From: Oehlia diaphana
Lineage: Eukaryota > Glomeromycota > Glomeromycetes > Glomerales > Glomeraceae
NCBI GenBank assembly: GCA_003833135.1
Contig: QZLH01000436.1
Location: forward strand, 9,456-73,455
Direction of reading: 5' to 3'
DNA length: 64,000 bases
Positions 1 to 11,777 of the stretch are shown piece by piece; the first letter of the stretch is position 1, and each line of letters begins with the position of its first letter. The position numbers and the translations under genes were made by a program. A model generated the notes under the pieces. That model did not search any database. It worked only from the letters and a program-made list of their open reading frames with translations, and was not told the origin of the DNA.

Positions 1-251
1 CATTAATATTACAACTCAAAAATTCAGTATATTTTTTGTATAATTTAAAATAATTTATTATTATAAAATTCTATTTAAATAACCCGTCTGTTTAATTTTT
101 AGTATATTTTAAGAATATTATTATTGTATAAGAATATTTTAACCATAAAACTAGAATATATTAAGGATGTGGAATTTTTATAGGGATGGTCAGTATTGTC
201 TATTTTTTAAATTATAAAAATTGATATTAAACATGCAAATATAATAAATAA

Positions 252-486
252 TACTTTACAGAAACTTTAAATTTTCAAGCGATATCATTTTAATATCATT
301 TCGATATCATTTCAATATCGATTTAATATCGATATAATATCGAAATGATAATACTTTATTTCGATATCACATCAATATTAAATCAATATTAAAATAATAT
401 CAAAATGATATCAAAATGATACCATTAAGATAAATTTAACAATATCGATTCTATATTGATTAAAAATATTAAGTTTCTGTAAAGTA
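252..486. mobile_element. MITE-like element with TA-flanked inverted repeats
   Basis: A 16-bp terminal inverted repeat (TACTTTACAGAAACTT at 252-267, its exact reverse complement at 471-486) bounds about 235 bp of non-coding DNA. Both ends carry TA, as expected of a Tc1/mariner-type TA target duplication. The interior consists largely of degenerate, partly palindromic copies of a GATATCATTT/AATATCG motif, so the whole element could fold back on itself. It has no coding capacity. It lies just beyond the 3' end of the relic gene at 516-3150. The class is inferred from the ends alone. Confidence 0.6.
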
Positions 487-515
487 AGTCATTCTGTTCG
501 ATTGTTTAACATATC

Positions 516-3150
516 TCAGGCACCTGCTATATTCTCCTTTAATTCAGATTCTAGTTCGCTACATTTTTGAGCTTTTTTACGTATATCATCTAAGGTATTT
601 GCTATATCAAATAGAGCTTCAGATTCAGAGCTCATTGGATCACGCTTAAGTGCTACACCTTGAAGACCCAAATTTAAGGTGTTCATAATTCATTCTGCTA
701 GATTTACAGTATTTAGCTATGATTGGAAGCTGTACGAACTGCAATAGCAAATCAAAATCTTCACGAAGAAAAAGACAAATCAATGCAACCTGTACTAATC
801 CATAATTACATCGATGATCTGGACCTCTATCAGTATAAAGACATAAGATTGGTGCCATTATTTAATGCATATATTAGGTGTTGAGTGCATTTAAAAACTT
901 GGCTGAATGTCTAATAGCATTGTTTAGTTCAAAAACTGCGTCTTTATAAGATACAAATACCTGACCATTATAAAATGATCCAAAAATATCACTAGGAATT
1001 GATATGAAAAATGTAACTGAAGGTGTTAAGGATAATTTTGTAAAATCGTGATTAGCAGCAGCCAAAGTGCTATTTTGGTCTACCATAGAACGTCAATTTT
1101 TTATACCTGTAGAAACTGTAACATCTTCTCCAATGGGAACTTTATATTTATCATCTGCAGAAATTAAACATGTCTATTGGCGGTATTGAATGCAAAATTC
1201 TCTAAGATATCGAAAAAGTGCTGCACAATAATGTGTATCATCACTATTTTTTTGAAGCAATCTATATTGTACCTTAAATTTCATATTAAATCGGCTAGTA
1301 TGATACATTGATTGTGTTGTAGTAGCATTTGTAGGATTAAATTGAAGTCTAATCTATTCTTCTGATGGAATATGGATGGTAGAAGGAAGAGAATCGTTGT
1401 GAGCAATTTTTAACCTTTCTACTATAATTTCATGAAGATCACAAACAGATAGGGCTAATGGCATATATAGAATGGTCCCATATCTACATTTATTTACTGC
1501 AAGTAAGTTCTATTATTGAGTTTGAATAAAATATCAATTTGGTAAATTAACAATTTTAATATTAAAAAGCATTTTATAAACTTTACTTGTTCATTAAAAT
1601 AAGCTTCTAATTCATCCCAAAATGTGTTAAATTTTGTCCTATTAAATCCATTATTAGTTCGTAAATTAAATATAATAGTGGGATCTGCCAGAGTTAGCAT
1701 TAATTGTAATCTCACTTCAACATCATGGCTGATAGCAGTTGCAGTCATAGTAGCATTACCAGTGAGATCGAAGTAAAGCATCTGCAATACAGCTGGTGTG
1801 ACTTTTTGGATATAGAAATACTATAATAATAATAAAATATTACTATAAGATTATGCATTATATTTTTATTAACATTAGCTGTATTCTACTATTTTATTAC
1901 CTTATTAAGCACATTTTTTTGCATTTGTCATGTAAAATAACGAGGCAATCCTTCATGAATCTTAGCAAACATATGTGCTTTTAAAGTTTCATTTTGTTCA
2001 TCATTAGTTGTTGGAACTCTCCATACATAATTAATGGTTCCTAAATAATTTCCTTGATAATATCTGAAAAATAGCAAAATTGTTATTAATAATTTTATAA
2101 ATAAATTATGATATATCATATAAATACTAACCTATATATGCCTATTGGAAATGTGAGTTTTAACTTTTTTATAAATCGGTATCATTTCGTAATATTAAGT
2201 GGAAGATATTGCTAAATATTGATATAATTATAAAATGATTTGTCTGATAAAAAATTATTCAATTAGACGTAATCATCATTAAGATTGTCACATCAATCTG
2301 ATACATAGTACAGTCATTTTTAGGACTACGAGCACTTTCATCTCTATGATAATGCTGGATCATGCTGTAGCTGTTGTAATTAGATATTTGGCATATTTTT
2401 TTAAATTTTCAACAAGAATTAAAATCGCAGGCATTACTTGATTCCATATATCATCATTTGCCCATAGTTGACCAATAGATAGCTCAAGAGAACTTGAAAG
2501 ATGAGAAAGTTTCTGTTGTAATAATGGATTCTTTTTATGATAACTAGTATGATAAGATTTGTTATATACTTTGCCATCTCGATAAGTTTTTAGTTGTGTA
2601 AAAAGTATTGGAAGATGATATGAACGTGCATTTAATGTAGAAAGATGTGGATCGATATACCAGAGAGTATCTGTAATACGATTTAAAAATAGTTTGCCAA
2701 TCGTATTATACGTACCATCCATCCAACCAACTTTTTGAGACTGAAAAAGCTCAATGATTTCATTGAAAAGTTGGTTATGCCCATTGTATTCAGTACAATG
2801 TTGGAAAAGTAAAAGTTTACGTGAATTATTCATTAAAATACTAAAGGCGTTTAGCTCATTATTTGGAGATAAAACTGGCATCTCTGTATTTGCATTTTCA
2901 ATAAGACAAAACTTAACTCATGTTAAACCTAAAATAGACATCATTTCTAAGTCTCCATTTATCCCATTATTTACTTCTCACCAGTTTTCAGTTTTTTCAT
3001 GTTTAACAAAAACTTGCACTTCTCGGTCAATATATTATCCAAATGTAATTGCTTCAAAAAGGTTAGAAAACTGGTTATTGGTAGGTTCTATGCTAATTAC
3101 ACGTTCAGAAAGTATATATTTGATACTTTCATTAACTTGAACAAAAAGGT
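516..3150 (-). pseudogene. Relic of a transposase-like repeated protein gene
   Basis: Reading the minus strand from about 3150 to 516 gives one continuous protein-like sequence, cut by in-frame stops (near 2930 and 3040, for example) and by frameshifts. The longest intact pieces are 2360-2881 (173 codons), 1494-1787, 1928-2119, 874-1086 and 646-858. Recognisable stretches include LWYIDPHLSTLNAR in the first part and TDRGPDHRCNYGL followed by NLGLQGVALKRDPMS near the end. The closing block resembles a multicopy protein family I remember from arbuscular mycorrhizal fungi, in which an acidic DGGPDHR motif precedes an NPVER-type motif as in DDE-type enzymes. That assignment is inference. No intact start-to-stop frame remains, so I call it dead. 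It could instead be a multi-exon gene with sequencing errors, but the stops are too many. Confidence 0.55.
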
Positions 3151-3593
3151 AAAGCATGTTTTATGAACTTCTTGAGAAGAGTACTACCATAAAACATCAT
3201 TATCTAAATGTAAAAAGCATCGGGATATTTATAAAAACACGCGGTATAATACTTAAGTGGTAGATATTGCATTATTTAAGTGGTAGATTTGCATTATCTG
3301 TTATCTGCTAATACGCGATAGATTTGCACCGATCAAATATCACGTGACAATAAATACTGCGATTTTATTGGCGGTTGTGTAATGTATAATAAGATTGTTA
3401 ATTTCGGTAAATTAACAATTACTGTAAATTTACCGATCTACAAATAATTTGAATAAACTGAAATTATATATAACTCATATTTTGAGTTTTAGCAAATTAG
3501 TATAGATTTTAAATGTGATAATTGGGGTCCTAAAACAATACTATAAATGCAAAAAACCGTCTAAAGAATAAACTGAGTAGATCATGATATTAA

Positions 3594-3692
3594 ATTATGA
3601 AATTACTATCAGATTATATGAAATCACCATTATATTATGAATTTACCATTGTATTATAAAGTTACCAGACTATGAACTATGAAGTTACCTTC
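3594..3692. repeat. Degenerate short tandem repeats (ATTATGAAATTACCAT-like)
   Basis: About five diverged copies of a roughly 19-22 bp unit resembling ATTATGAAATTACCAT follow one another (ATTATGAAATTAC, TATGAAATCACCATT, ATTATGAATTTACCATT, ATTATAAAGTTACCAG, TATGAAGTTACC). Spacing is irregular. The same TTATGAAGTYAC core recurs in the palindrome about 200 bp downstream. Confidence 0.5.
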
Positions 3693-3900
3693 ATAATCTT
3701 ATCTATTTTATTTTTATGTTTCAGATAAACCAATTCGAAGTACAAATTACAAGGACAAATAAATTGAGCCGACAGTAATTCTATCACTAACGAACAAACC
3801 GCACAACAGGCGGTGACATCTGACCTTGAAGTAAAGCGAACAACAAGTACAGCCCACGACCTTCCCCAGAGCCCACTCGCCCTTCATAACCTTATCTAAG

Positions 3901-3946
3901 TCGCATGTGACTTCATAATATAATTATATTATGAAGTCACATGCGA
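3901..3946. repeat. Perfect 46-bp palindrome
   Basis: The arm TCGCATGTGACTTCATAATA (3901-3920) plus three further bases is followed without spacer by its exact reverse complement, ending at 3946. There is no mismatch over 23 bp per arm and symmetry stops immediately outside. It could extrude as a cruciform or be a collapsed inverted repeat. It lies about 300 bp upstream of the Aurora kinase start. Confidence 0.85.
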
Positions 3947-4253
3947 TATTTTATCTGTTATATTTTAGTTTCGTGTCTCTGTAAAATAAAAATAAAAATT
4001 AAATAAGTAGTTTATATAAAAAAATACGGACTAAAAAATGTGTAGGGAAAACTATTGAATCACGTGATAATAACATCAGTCCAATTTGTATATATATCAT
4101 ACATAGCAATAGTATTATTATTTTTTTTTTCTTCGTCTTGTGTCTCCTCTGTTTCCGTCTATATCTTATAATATCTTAAAAATAGAAAAAAAATATATTT
4201 TTTCTTTTTTAAAAAGTTCACTTTTATTCTTTTTTCTAAAACAAAACGAGAAC

Positions 4254-5414
4254 ATGGAATTGCCTAATAATACCTCTCTAAACGCGAAATTTCACCAGAA
4301 AAACAATAAAGTTTATAACTTAAAACAACTAGAAGAGCGTATGGATAAACTCAAAATTGAATCCGGATTTGAGTGTTCTGCAAAGCGCGTTGCTCTAGCG
4401 CCAAAAACTGTTGTTAACGGTACCGTAAAGTCTGTTAGGGAAAATTCAATTTCAAAAAAAATTAAACCAGATAATCAACAGAAGTCAATTGTCAAATCTG
4501 GAAAAGTCTCGAGTTCTATTAAACACGGCCAAAAATCCGAATTATCAATTGATGACGAAACCGCTGACAAATCGACGAAACCACAAACTCTTAGTAACGC
4601 TTCAAAAAGAATAGAGCCTAGAGTGTGGCATTTAGATGATTTTGAAATGGGGAACCCTCTTGGTGAAGGGCGTTTCGGTCGTGTTTATATGGCAAGAGAA
4701 AAGGATAGTAAGAAAATTGTTGCTATCAAAGTAATATTTAAAAAAGAATTTCGAGAAAATAATATGATAGAACAACTAAAACGCGAAGTGGAGATTCAGT
4801 CTCATTTGAGACATTCTAATATCTTACGCTTATATGGATACTTTCACGATAAACATCGCGTATTTTTGGTGCTAGAATATGCCGAAAATGGAGAATTATA
4901 TAAGAATCTTCAAAAAGATGGGCCTTTTACAGAACATAAAGCAGCAAGTTATATATCTCAGATAGCAGCTGCTCTTGTCTATCTTCAAAAGAAAAAAGTA
5001 ATTCATCGAGATATGAAGCCAGAAAATATACTATTGTCAAGTGATGATAAAATAAAGATTTCGGATTTCGGATGGGCGATTCATACACCAGACGCAAGCC
5101 AGAGACGTATGACATTCTGTGGTACGCCTGATTACTTGGCACCTGAAATGATCAAAGATACGGGTTATGGCCAAAAGATAGATGCGTGGGCGCTTGGAGT
5201 GTTGTGTTATGAATTTTTAGTTGGGGAGCCTCCTTTCATGGTTGAAGACTTACGTGAAACTTATCAAAAAATTGCCACAGTAGATTATAAAATACCAGAT
5301 CAAATCTCTTTGGAAGCTAAAGATCTTATTTCGTCTTTATTACAGTCCGATCCTGAGAAACGTTTGCCCCTCGATCAAGTTACGACACACCCATGGATTT
5401 TGAAGAATAAGTAA
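4254..5414 (+). CDS. ark1: Aurora/Ipl1-type serine/threonine kinase
   Basis: Intronless gene for a 386-residue mitotic kinase of the Aurora family, which in other organisms acts at centromeres, spindle and cytokinesis. Residues 1-120 are basic and probably disordered. The kinase domain runs from about 125 to 386: glycine loop GEGRFGRVY (137-145), ATP lysine K159, alpha-C glutamate E178, HRDMKPEN (251-258) with catalytic D253, DFGWA (271-275) and activation-loop threonine T287 in RRMTFCGT. The blocks EIQSHLRHSNILRLYGYFHD and DFGWA are diagnostic of Aurora. Departures from the usual sequence are DYLAPEM instead of DYLPPEM, and AWALGVL where WSLGVL is common. The ATG at 4254 is chosen because the upstream extension of the frame to 4140 begins with a non-ATG codon and is low-complexity leader. 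Confidence 0.93.
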   Translation: MELPNNTSLNAKFHQKNNKVYNLKQLEERMDKLKIESGFECSAKRVALAPKTVVNGTVKSVRENSISKKIKPDNQQKSIVKSGKVSSSIKHGQKSELSIDDETADKSTKPQTLSNASKRIEPRVWHLDDFEMGNPLGEGRFGRVYMAREKDSKKIVAIKVIFKKEFRENNMIEQLKREVEIQSHLRHSNILRLYGYFHDKHRVFLVLEYAENGELYKNLQKDGPFTEHKAASYISQIAAALVYLQKKKVIHRDMKPENILLSSDDKIKISDFGWAIHTPDASQRRMTFCGTPDYLAPEMIKDTGYGQKIDAWALGVLCYEFLVGEPPFMVEDLRETYQKIATVDYKIPDQISLEAKDLISSLLQSDPEKRLPLDQVTTHPWILKNK

Positions 5415-6309
5415 TTAGTTTATGGAACATGAAAGAATTTATATAAATTACAAATAAGTAATAATAGATTAAATGATTAAATAAATTATAATCATTTACC
5501 AATTATTGATAATAAGTTATTCTTTTAATAATAAAGATATCGAAGCATGACCAAAATATTTTATTTTACTTAAATTTATATGAAAATAATTAAAATTTTT
5601 TCATTTCATATTATTTTTACGCGTTTCGAGATTTACAACTTAAAGTTAGATAAATTTGGTATAGTAAAAATGCGTAAAATGTAACATTCTAAAAAAAAAT
5701 TGATTGATTTTGTGTAATCGTATGACAAAAAAAAAATCTAAATTACTTTTTTTTTTAATAGGAAGGTCGATATGAATCTCATCAAAACTATGATAATCAA
5801 TATGATAAAGTTATAATATTTGTTATAACTGTATTGGTAATATCTCAATTGTAATACTTTGTAGGCTGATTTTATTTTATAAACAAATAAATGATACAAA
5901 TGATGATACATTTGATGGCATTTAAGTAATAGACGTAAATAGACGTGTAATTCTTTCGTTTTTTGGGCGATGATGGCGATGATCAATCAAATCAATTATA
6001 ATCACTCATCAAATTGATCGAACACTACTAAGTATTAACATTACTTTAATATACATGATCTTCGACCGATATAGCTACCAATCTATTAGTACCATAATAG
6101 TTTCAATGTTTCATATGATTTCAATATGATGAATCATTAATAATTTTTTTTTTTTTTTTATTACTGTAAATTTAGATCACATTCTTTTTCCATCCTTAAT
6201 AAAAATCTCATCAATCATTTTCATTTTCCCACATAAATATTTTTTTTTTTATTTTTTTTACCTATTCACTTAAAATCAATACCCATTTCCCACAAATGAT
6301 TCTTAAACC
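5415..6309. other. Intergenic region between convergent Aurora and F-box genes
   Basis: AT-rich 3' flanks of two convergent genes. Poly-A/T runs and AATAAA-like motifs are common, but none can be singled out as a polyadenylation signal. No coding region is supported here. Confidence 0.4.
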
Positions 6310-8156
6310 CTAATATGATCCAAAAAAGGATGAAAAAAATGATGAAACACGTCTTATTGGTTGAGAACTATTTGAAGTATTATGAATATGAACGTTATGA
6401 TTTGTGTAATTTGTAGTATGAATATTAAAGATTATTGAAGGAGAGTGAAATTCCGTCGTTGATATGAAATCCAAATCCAAATCATCATCTATAATTGCAC
6501 TTTGATACTTGCGCCTTATTGTTTTAGGTTCTTCTACAAAAAAAAAAGAAAAATGTTTAAAATATATTAATATATTAATATATTTAAAAAAAAAAATTAT
6601 TATTAATTAATTATATTATTATTACCTGGAATAATAATTGGATTAATATATTCGGGATCAAACGAGCTAGACATATATAATTTAACTCCATATTTCCTGA
6701 TTAAATTAAAATGTTGTTCATTAAAAGTTGTAATCTTTTTAGGACCAATAAATATGGGACTAGAACTATCATGATATATTTTCAATAATTTAAATGATGG
6801 ACTACTATTTTTAAGAAATTTCTCTAGAGTATCAGGAGAAATTTTCCAAGGTTTGTGAAATAACATTATAATTTCCATAGTTTCAAGAGAAGGAGGAACA
6901 TTTTGTGATAATTTGTATAAAAGAGAATCAGTATCAAATATTTCTCTACCATCAAAATGTATTTGTTTTAAATGAATACAATTTTGAAATAAGGTTAATG
7001 CTTGATAAAAAGCTATTCTTTGTAATTTTAATTTTTGAATTTTTGGACAATAAAATTTGATAGCATGAATTAAATCAGGGGAATGTTTATTATTTTTAAA
7101 ATCATTAAAGACCAATTTTTTCATCTTATGACCAGAAGTTTGAAGTATTCCAATAATAAATTCCTCTGGAAATTTTTCTTGATTATAATCACATCCATAT
7201 TCAAATTTTTGTAAATTAGGAAAAGCGAAAGATAAAGGTTGAAGATTCACAATTTTAAATCCAGTACAATTTAAAAGTGAAAGAGATCTTAATAAATTAC
7301 ATGAGATTAAACCTTCTAAAGCTCTCTTTGTAATATTTTGAAAGTTAAGATCTTTTAATCTAAGACATAAAATAGAAGATTTTTGATATTCAATAGCTTG
7401 AAGTACAGGAATATAACAATCTGATTGAGAAGTAATTTTAAGATGTTTCAATTTATTTTGTGATTTAACAAGTGTTGCTAATGCATCTCCTTCTTGTATA
7501 GTCTTTACATGAATATTCATTCGAATGATATTTTTTGAACATCCTGACATCAATTTATAAAAATTTGAAAAATCATTTCCAGCATAAAGATCTGAATGAA
7601 ATTCCTTTAATCCACTAAATTTATTTGAACTTTGTTTTAAAAATGATAAAGTAATAAGATCATCCATTAAACATATCATATTCTGAGCATTCTTAATTAC
7701 AATTTTTTTTATTCCTCTACTACGATCTAAAAAGTGCATATATAAAATTTGAAATAATAATCTTGTCTTAGATAAAGCAAAATCGATACCTCTTTTTTGT
7801 GTTTCAATAAGATAATGTCTTATTGCCGTTTTAATATTCCATAAATCAATTTTTTGTAAATAAGAAGTATAATCGAATGCTGTTCCAACAGGTGAAGATT
7901 TAAGATCCATTCCATTTTCTATTAAAATTTTTCTTGATTCCTCTTTAATTCCAGAAATATAAGTACGAATATTTAAACATCTCCAAATAGTTTCTTTTGT
8001 CATTGAATAAAAAGGAGATTCCCATAAGAGAGGAATTGCCGTTTTACACCATTCCCGATTTACAAATGCGACACAGAATAAATCAGCATGATCTTCTTCA
8101 CTATGAAGATTTATGAAAATTTCTCTTAATAATTCGATTGGAAGTGGAAAACTCAT
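6310..8156 (-). CDS. F-box/LRR-like protein, two exons
   Basis: Exon 1 is 6626-8156 and exon 2 is 6310-6533, giving 584 residues. The N-terminus (LPIELLREIFINL, then a conserved W in VNREWCKTAIPLLW, residues 4-50) is an F-box, the Skp1-binding motif of SCF ubiquitin ligases. The rest is leucine-rich and likely forms irregular LRRs for substrate binding. Without splicing the frame stops at 6603. However, a good donor (CCAG|GTAATA at 6626/6625) and a T-rich acceptor (TTTTGTAG, ending 6534) join in frame to a further 75 codons ending TAG at 6310. The added tail is acidic (DDDLDLD) and then Ser/Phe-rich, ending FFSSFFGSY. Partner and substrate cannot be read from sequence. Confidence 0.8.
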
Positions 8157-8818
8157 TGATATTCATTAATTCGCTAAGTTTTTTTTTTTTTTTGAAGGGA
8201 AAAAAAAAAAAAAAAAAAAAAAAAAGATTTATATAAAAGTAATGAACGATATTTTGAATTAAAATAACTTACCCAATTTATTTCTCGAATTTTGAATCGT
8301 AAGAAAAAAAAAGTAAAGAATTAAAAAAGATTTTTTTATCGATTTATCGATTAAAAAAGATCTATTTGGTATCCATAATAGGAAGTTGATAGTGATACAC
8401 TTTATTTGGACGCAGTATGTTTGATGACGTAGATATAGAATTTACGTCACAGTCGTAACATTAAACAATTTCCGAGATTCAGAAAAAATTTCGGAATATA
8501 TTAAAAATAATTTAGTTTATCATGTTTTACAACTTTTTATGGTCACACAAATATTAGACTATTAAACTACTAAATTTAACCGCATGAGAATTTAGGGAAA
8601 ATTCGAATTTTAAATCAAGTTTTTTTATTTATACAAATAAAGATACTTTACAATGAGAAATGATAAAGAATGTTACGCCAAGATAAGAATCAAAACCTTC
8701 TGATTTAAAGGAATCGTTTTTTGATAATCATTGTGGGAATTCTATTAATAAACTTTTTTTCGATAGACTTTTTTTTAACTATTTCGTTAAAATAAAAAAA
8801 TTATATACACACACACGT

Positions 8819-8850
<32 letters not shown>

Positions 8851-9483
8851 TATTGATCGCAAAAATGTATATACAGAACTCATTTCAATCACAAAAAATA
8901 TTTATAAAAACAAGATCCAAAATTTCTTTATAAAAAATAGGGAAAAAGGGCATAATAAATATTCATATGAATATCATGAATCAACATTAAAAAGAACTTT
9001 TGTTTTGAGTAAAAAATAATCGCTCAACCAATATAATTAATAATTAATTAAGCTAAACGTTATTTAGCCATGTGAGAAGCACAAAATGTATATATAGTGT
9101 GAGAAGGCTTCACGTGGTGATACTTGAGACACTAATGGTACGAAATTAATCAACCAACATCTAACCATATTTGAACTACGCGATTGAAAGAATGGCGTTT
9201 TTTGTAATTGCAGCAAATCAGGATTAACATAATCTTTTTTTTATGCATTTTATTATTAATTTTTATTGACAAAAAGAGCCGCAGCCGGAATTTTATTTCC
9301 TATTTAAAAAATTTATTGCCACATCAGTAAATCTATTAGGTAAAATTAAATACCGATATAAAAAGCAATTTTATTTATTTAGTTGTTTCATTTTTCTCAT
9401 TAGGAACCAGAAATTAACGAGGAAAAAAAAACACAAAAAAAAAAAAAAAAGAAAATCCTAAAAAATATAATCATAATCTCATC
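8157..9483. other. Divergent promoter region, F-box gene (-) and VPS68 (+)
   Basis: The segment holds a 26-nt poly-A run near 8199-8224, an AC/TA microsatellite near 8809-8854 and other AT-rich sequence. It must contain both promoters. I see no further gene and no clear operator. Confidence 0.4.
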
Positions 9484-10372
9484 ATGATTCATCGACTTCT
9501 TGTTTCTTCCTCCACTCCTTCAAATTTATCTCCAGTTTCTGAATTTGATAATGGACGAATATGTTATCGTTTACCTCAAACAAAACTTATTGCAGTATAT
9601 GTATCTGGAGGACTGGTAAGAAAAATTTCCTTTTCTTTTTTTATTAAGAAAAAAAGTTTTATTTTATTCTAAATCAAAAACAAATATTACTTTTATAAGT
9701 TTGCTATAGGATGGTGGGCATTTATTGATGCTTTAGTATACAACCGTGTTAACGTTACTGTTGGAGAAGTTATAACTGGTATTATAACGACTCTTGGAAT
9801 GATTATGTAAATATAATAAATCTTTTAGACGATATCTTTATTTATAATAATTATAGTGACAAAATAGTTAACTGTTTAAACATTTTATTTTCAGAGTGGC
9901 TTTGATTGATAAATCTATTTTTAGTGGTGAATTTTATATATTTCCACGTAGGATGCTCTGGAGAGCACGCCTATACTTATTTTTTGGTTTCACTCTTTTG
10001 GTTGGCGGTTTAATAGGTTCAGTGGTAAATATATTTTATAATGATTATAATAATTTATCTTTTAATTTATTATAATTTAATGGATTATAATGAAAATTTC
10101 ATAATTTTTTTTTTTTAATAGTTTTATTTCGTATACAAGTATCTTATAAATCATTATTATACATCCGATAATGAGTATTATTTCGGGGTAGCTGTAGTAG
10201 TTCAAAATGTTTGCATATTAATGAGGTATGATTTTCGTCATTTTTATCATTTTTATCATTCACTGAAAAAAAGATACAGATTAAAAAAATAAGTATTGTT
10301 TTTTTTTCTAGTTCGTTGATACTTTTAATTGGACAATATTCGAATAGTGAAGCCAAATATGATTTCCTTTGA
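9484..10372 (+). CDS. VPS68: Vps68/TMEM50 family membrane protein
   Basis: Five exons (9484-9615, 9700-9806, 9895-10024, 10122-10225, 10312-10372) encode 177 residues, the usual size of the UPF0220 family (yeast Vps68, animal TMEM50A/B). All introns are GT-AG and phases close exactly. Four hydrophobic segments are visible, about residues 36-56 (GLFAIGWWAFIDALVY), 62-83 (VGEVITGIITTLGMIIVAL), 104-127 (LYLFFGFTLLVGGLIGSVFYF) and 145-167 (VAVVVQNVCILMSSLILLIG). The ARLYLFFGF-like segment and the short C-terminus after the last helix match the family. Vps68 works with ESCRT components in endosomal sorting in yeast; that role here is inferred from homology. Confidence 0.88.
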
Positions 10373-11777
10373 TGCAACATTTAACACTTTTTTTTTCACA
10401 GGATATGATGAGAACAATAATAAGATAATTAGTTTAAATGGAAATGTTCTACCGTAAATTAGATAAGATTCTCATCATAAAAAAAATAATTTTTGTATTA
10501 TTTTAGTTTTATACCTTTTTTTTCATTATATTATTTATTTTCAATATAAATATGTACAAAATTTTTTTTTTTTCCCCCAACAATAATAACAATGACAATA
10601 GATATTAAATAATAAAATGATTAGATTTGATATCTGACATTAATTTTACTCAAAAGTGGTTTGCTGCGCCACGATTTAACGATTTTTGTTTATTTAAATG
10701 CCACGAACCTACAATTGGTTATGCAGTTTAAATCGTATATGTGAGAAGGCGAAATAGATACACGAATGAGTTTAATATAAAAGGAAATAAACCCTAAAAA
10801 AAAAAAGAGGCGAGAATTTTCTCTGTACTTTTATATTTTAAATAAATAATTATGCAAGAAATAATCGATTATATGGTTATTTCATCCTTTCTTTTATATA
10901 AACGAGTGTAAAATGTAAATCATTTAGGAAAAAAAGGTCGATCTAATAAATTTCGAAAAAAAAAAAAAATAAAGTTCCCATGCATTGCTTGCATCGAAAA
11001 AATTTTTTTTCCTTTACTCACCAATATATATATGAAATGATTCAAAAAAATTAGTGAAATAAAAAAAAAAAAAAAGGATGATAAGATGATTATTATAAAT
11101 TTATTATATTATATTATTATCAACTATTATTTAATTTAAAGAACAGAGAGAAAAATATTTTTTTTTTTCGTGGGTGGCCTGATGGGAAAATTTTCGTTGA
11201 CGATCATGTGATATATAACCTAAAAAGAAGCGATTGCCTCTTTTAAAGTTGATTTTCATCAAATTTCGTTAATTCTTTGAGGAATTACGACATTGTGTTT
11301 TTTATCATTACTAAAATTGGAAATATGGATTAGAGCATGTATTTCTTACCTGTCGATCATTGGTTCAAAAATAAAAATTAAATGGTATAATTGGTTAACT
11401 GTGTGTACATTTCATACATGTTTACGCATTACTGTCTTATGAATTGTTGCTCGAATTTAGTAATCGAAATTTGTTATCAATATATATAAACCTCAATATT
11501 TACTTATAAAAATCATTTCAATTTTTTGAACGAATTAGAAGCAGACATTCTTACAACTTTTCTTTTTTTCTTTCTTCTTTCACTTCAAATAAAAAAAAAA
11601 AAAAAAAAGATTTATTTAATCTATCATTATAATAAACTTTACACAAACTTTTATTATCACTTTTAAGAAAATGTGAGTGGATAATTTTTTTCAATTTTTT
11701 TTTCTTTTTAATATAATAATTTTTATTTTATTTAACAAAATTTTAATTTATAAACCAAATTTTATTTTTAGAATAAC
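10373..11777. other. Intergenic region with probable 5' UTR intron of the next gene
   Basis: AT-rich DNA with no supported gene. Close to the F-box start at 11778, a GTGAGT donor at 11673 and a T-rich acceptor ending TTTTAG at 11771 suggest a 99-nt leader intron just before the ATG. Confidence 0.4.

Larger units (their letters stand above)
3151..4253. other. Repeat-rich intergenic region before the Aurora gene
   Basis: No gene is seen. The stretch holds a 23-bp tandem pair (AAGTGGTAGAT...TTGCATTAT, 3255-3300), a small inverted repeat (TCGGTAAATT / AATTTACCGA, about 3403-3435), degenerate tandem repeats at 3594-3692, a short island of higher GC at about 3780-3890 and a palindrome at 3901-3946. 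The last 150 bp before the kinase are pyrimidine-rich and probably contain its promoter and leader. Confidence 0.5.

Noticed and set aside
3255..3300. Possible CRISPR-like short repeats
   Set aside because: Only two copies, 23 bp apart with no unique spacers, in a eukaryotic genome.
4140..4253. Upstream extension of the Aurora frame
   Set aside because: It begins with a non-ATG codon, is low-complexity and pyrimidine-rich, and looks like leader sequence.
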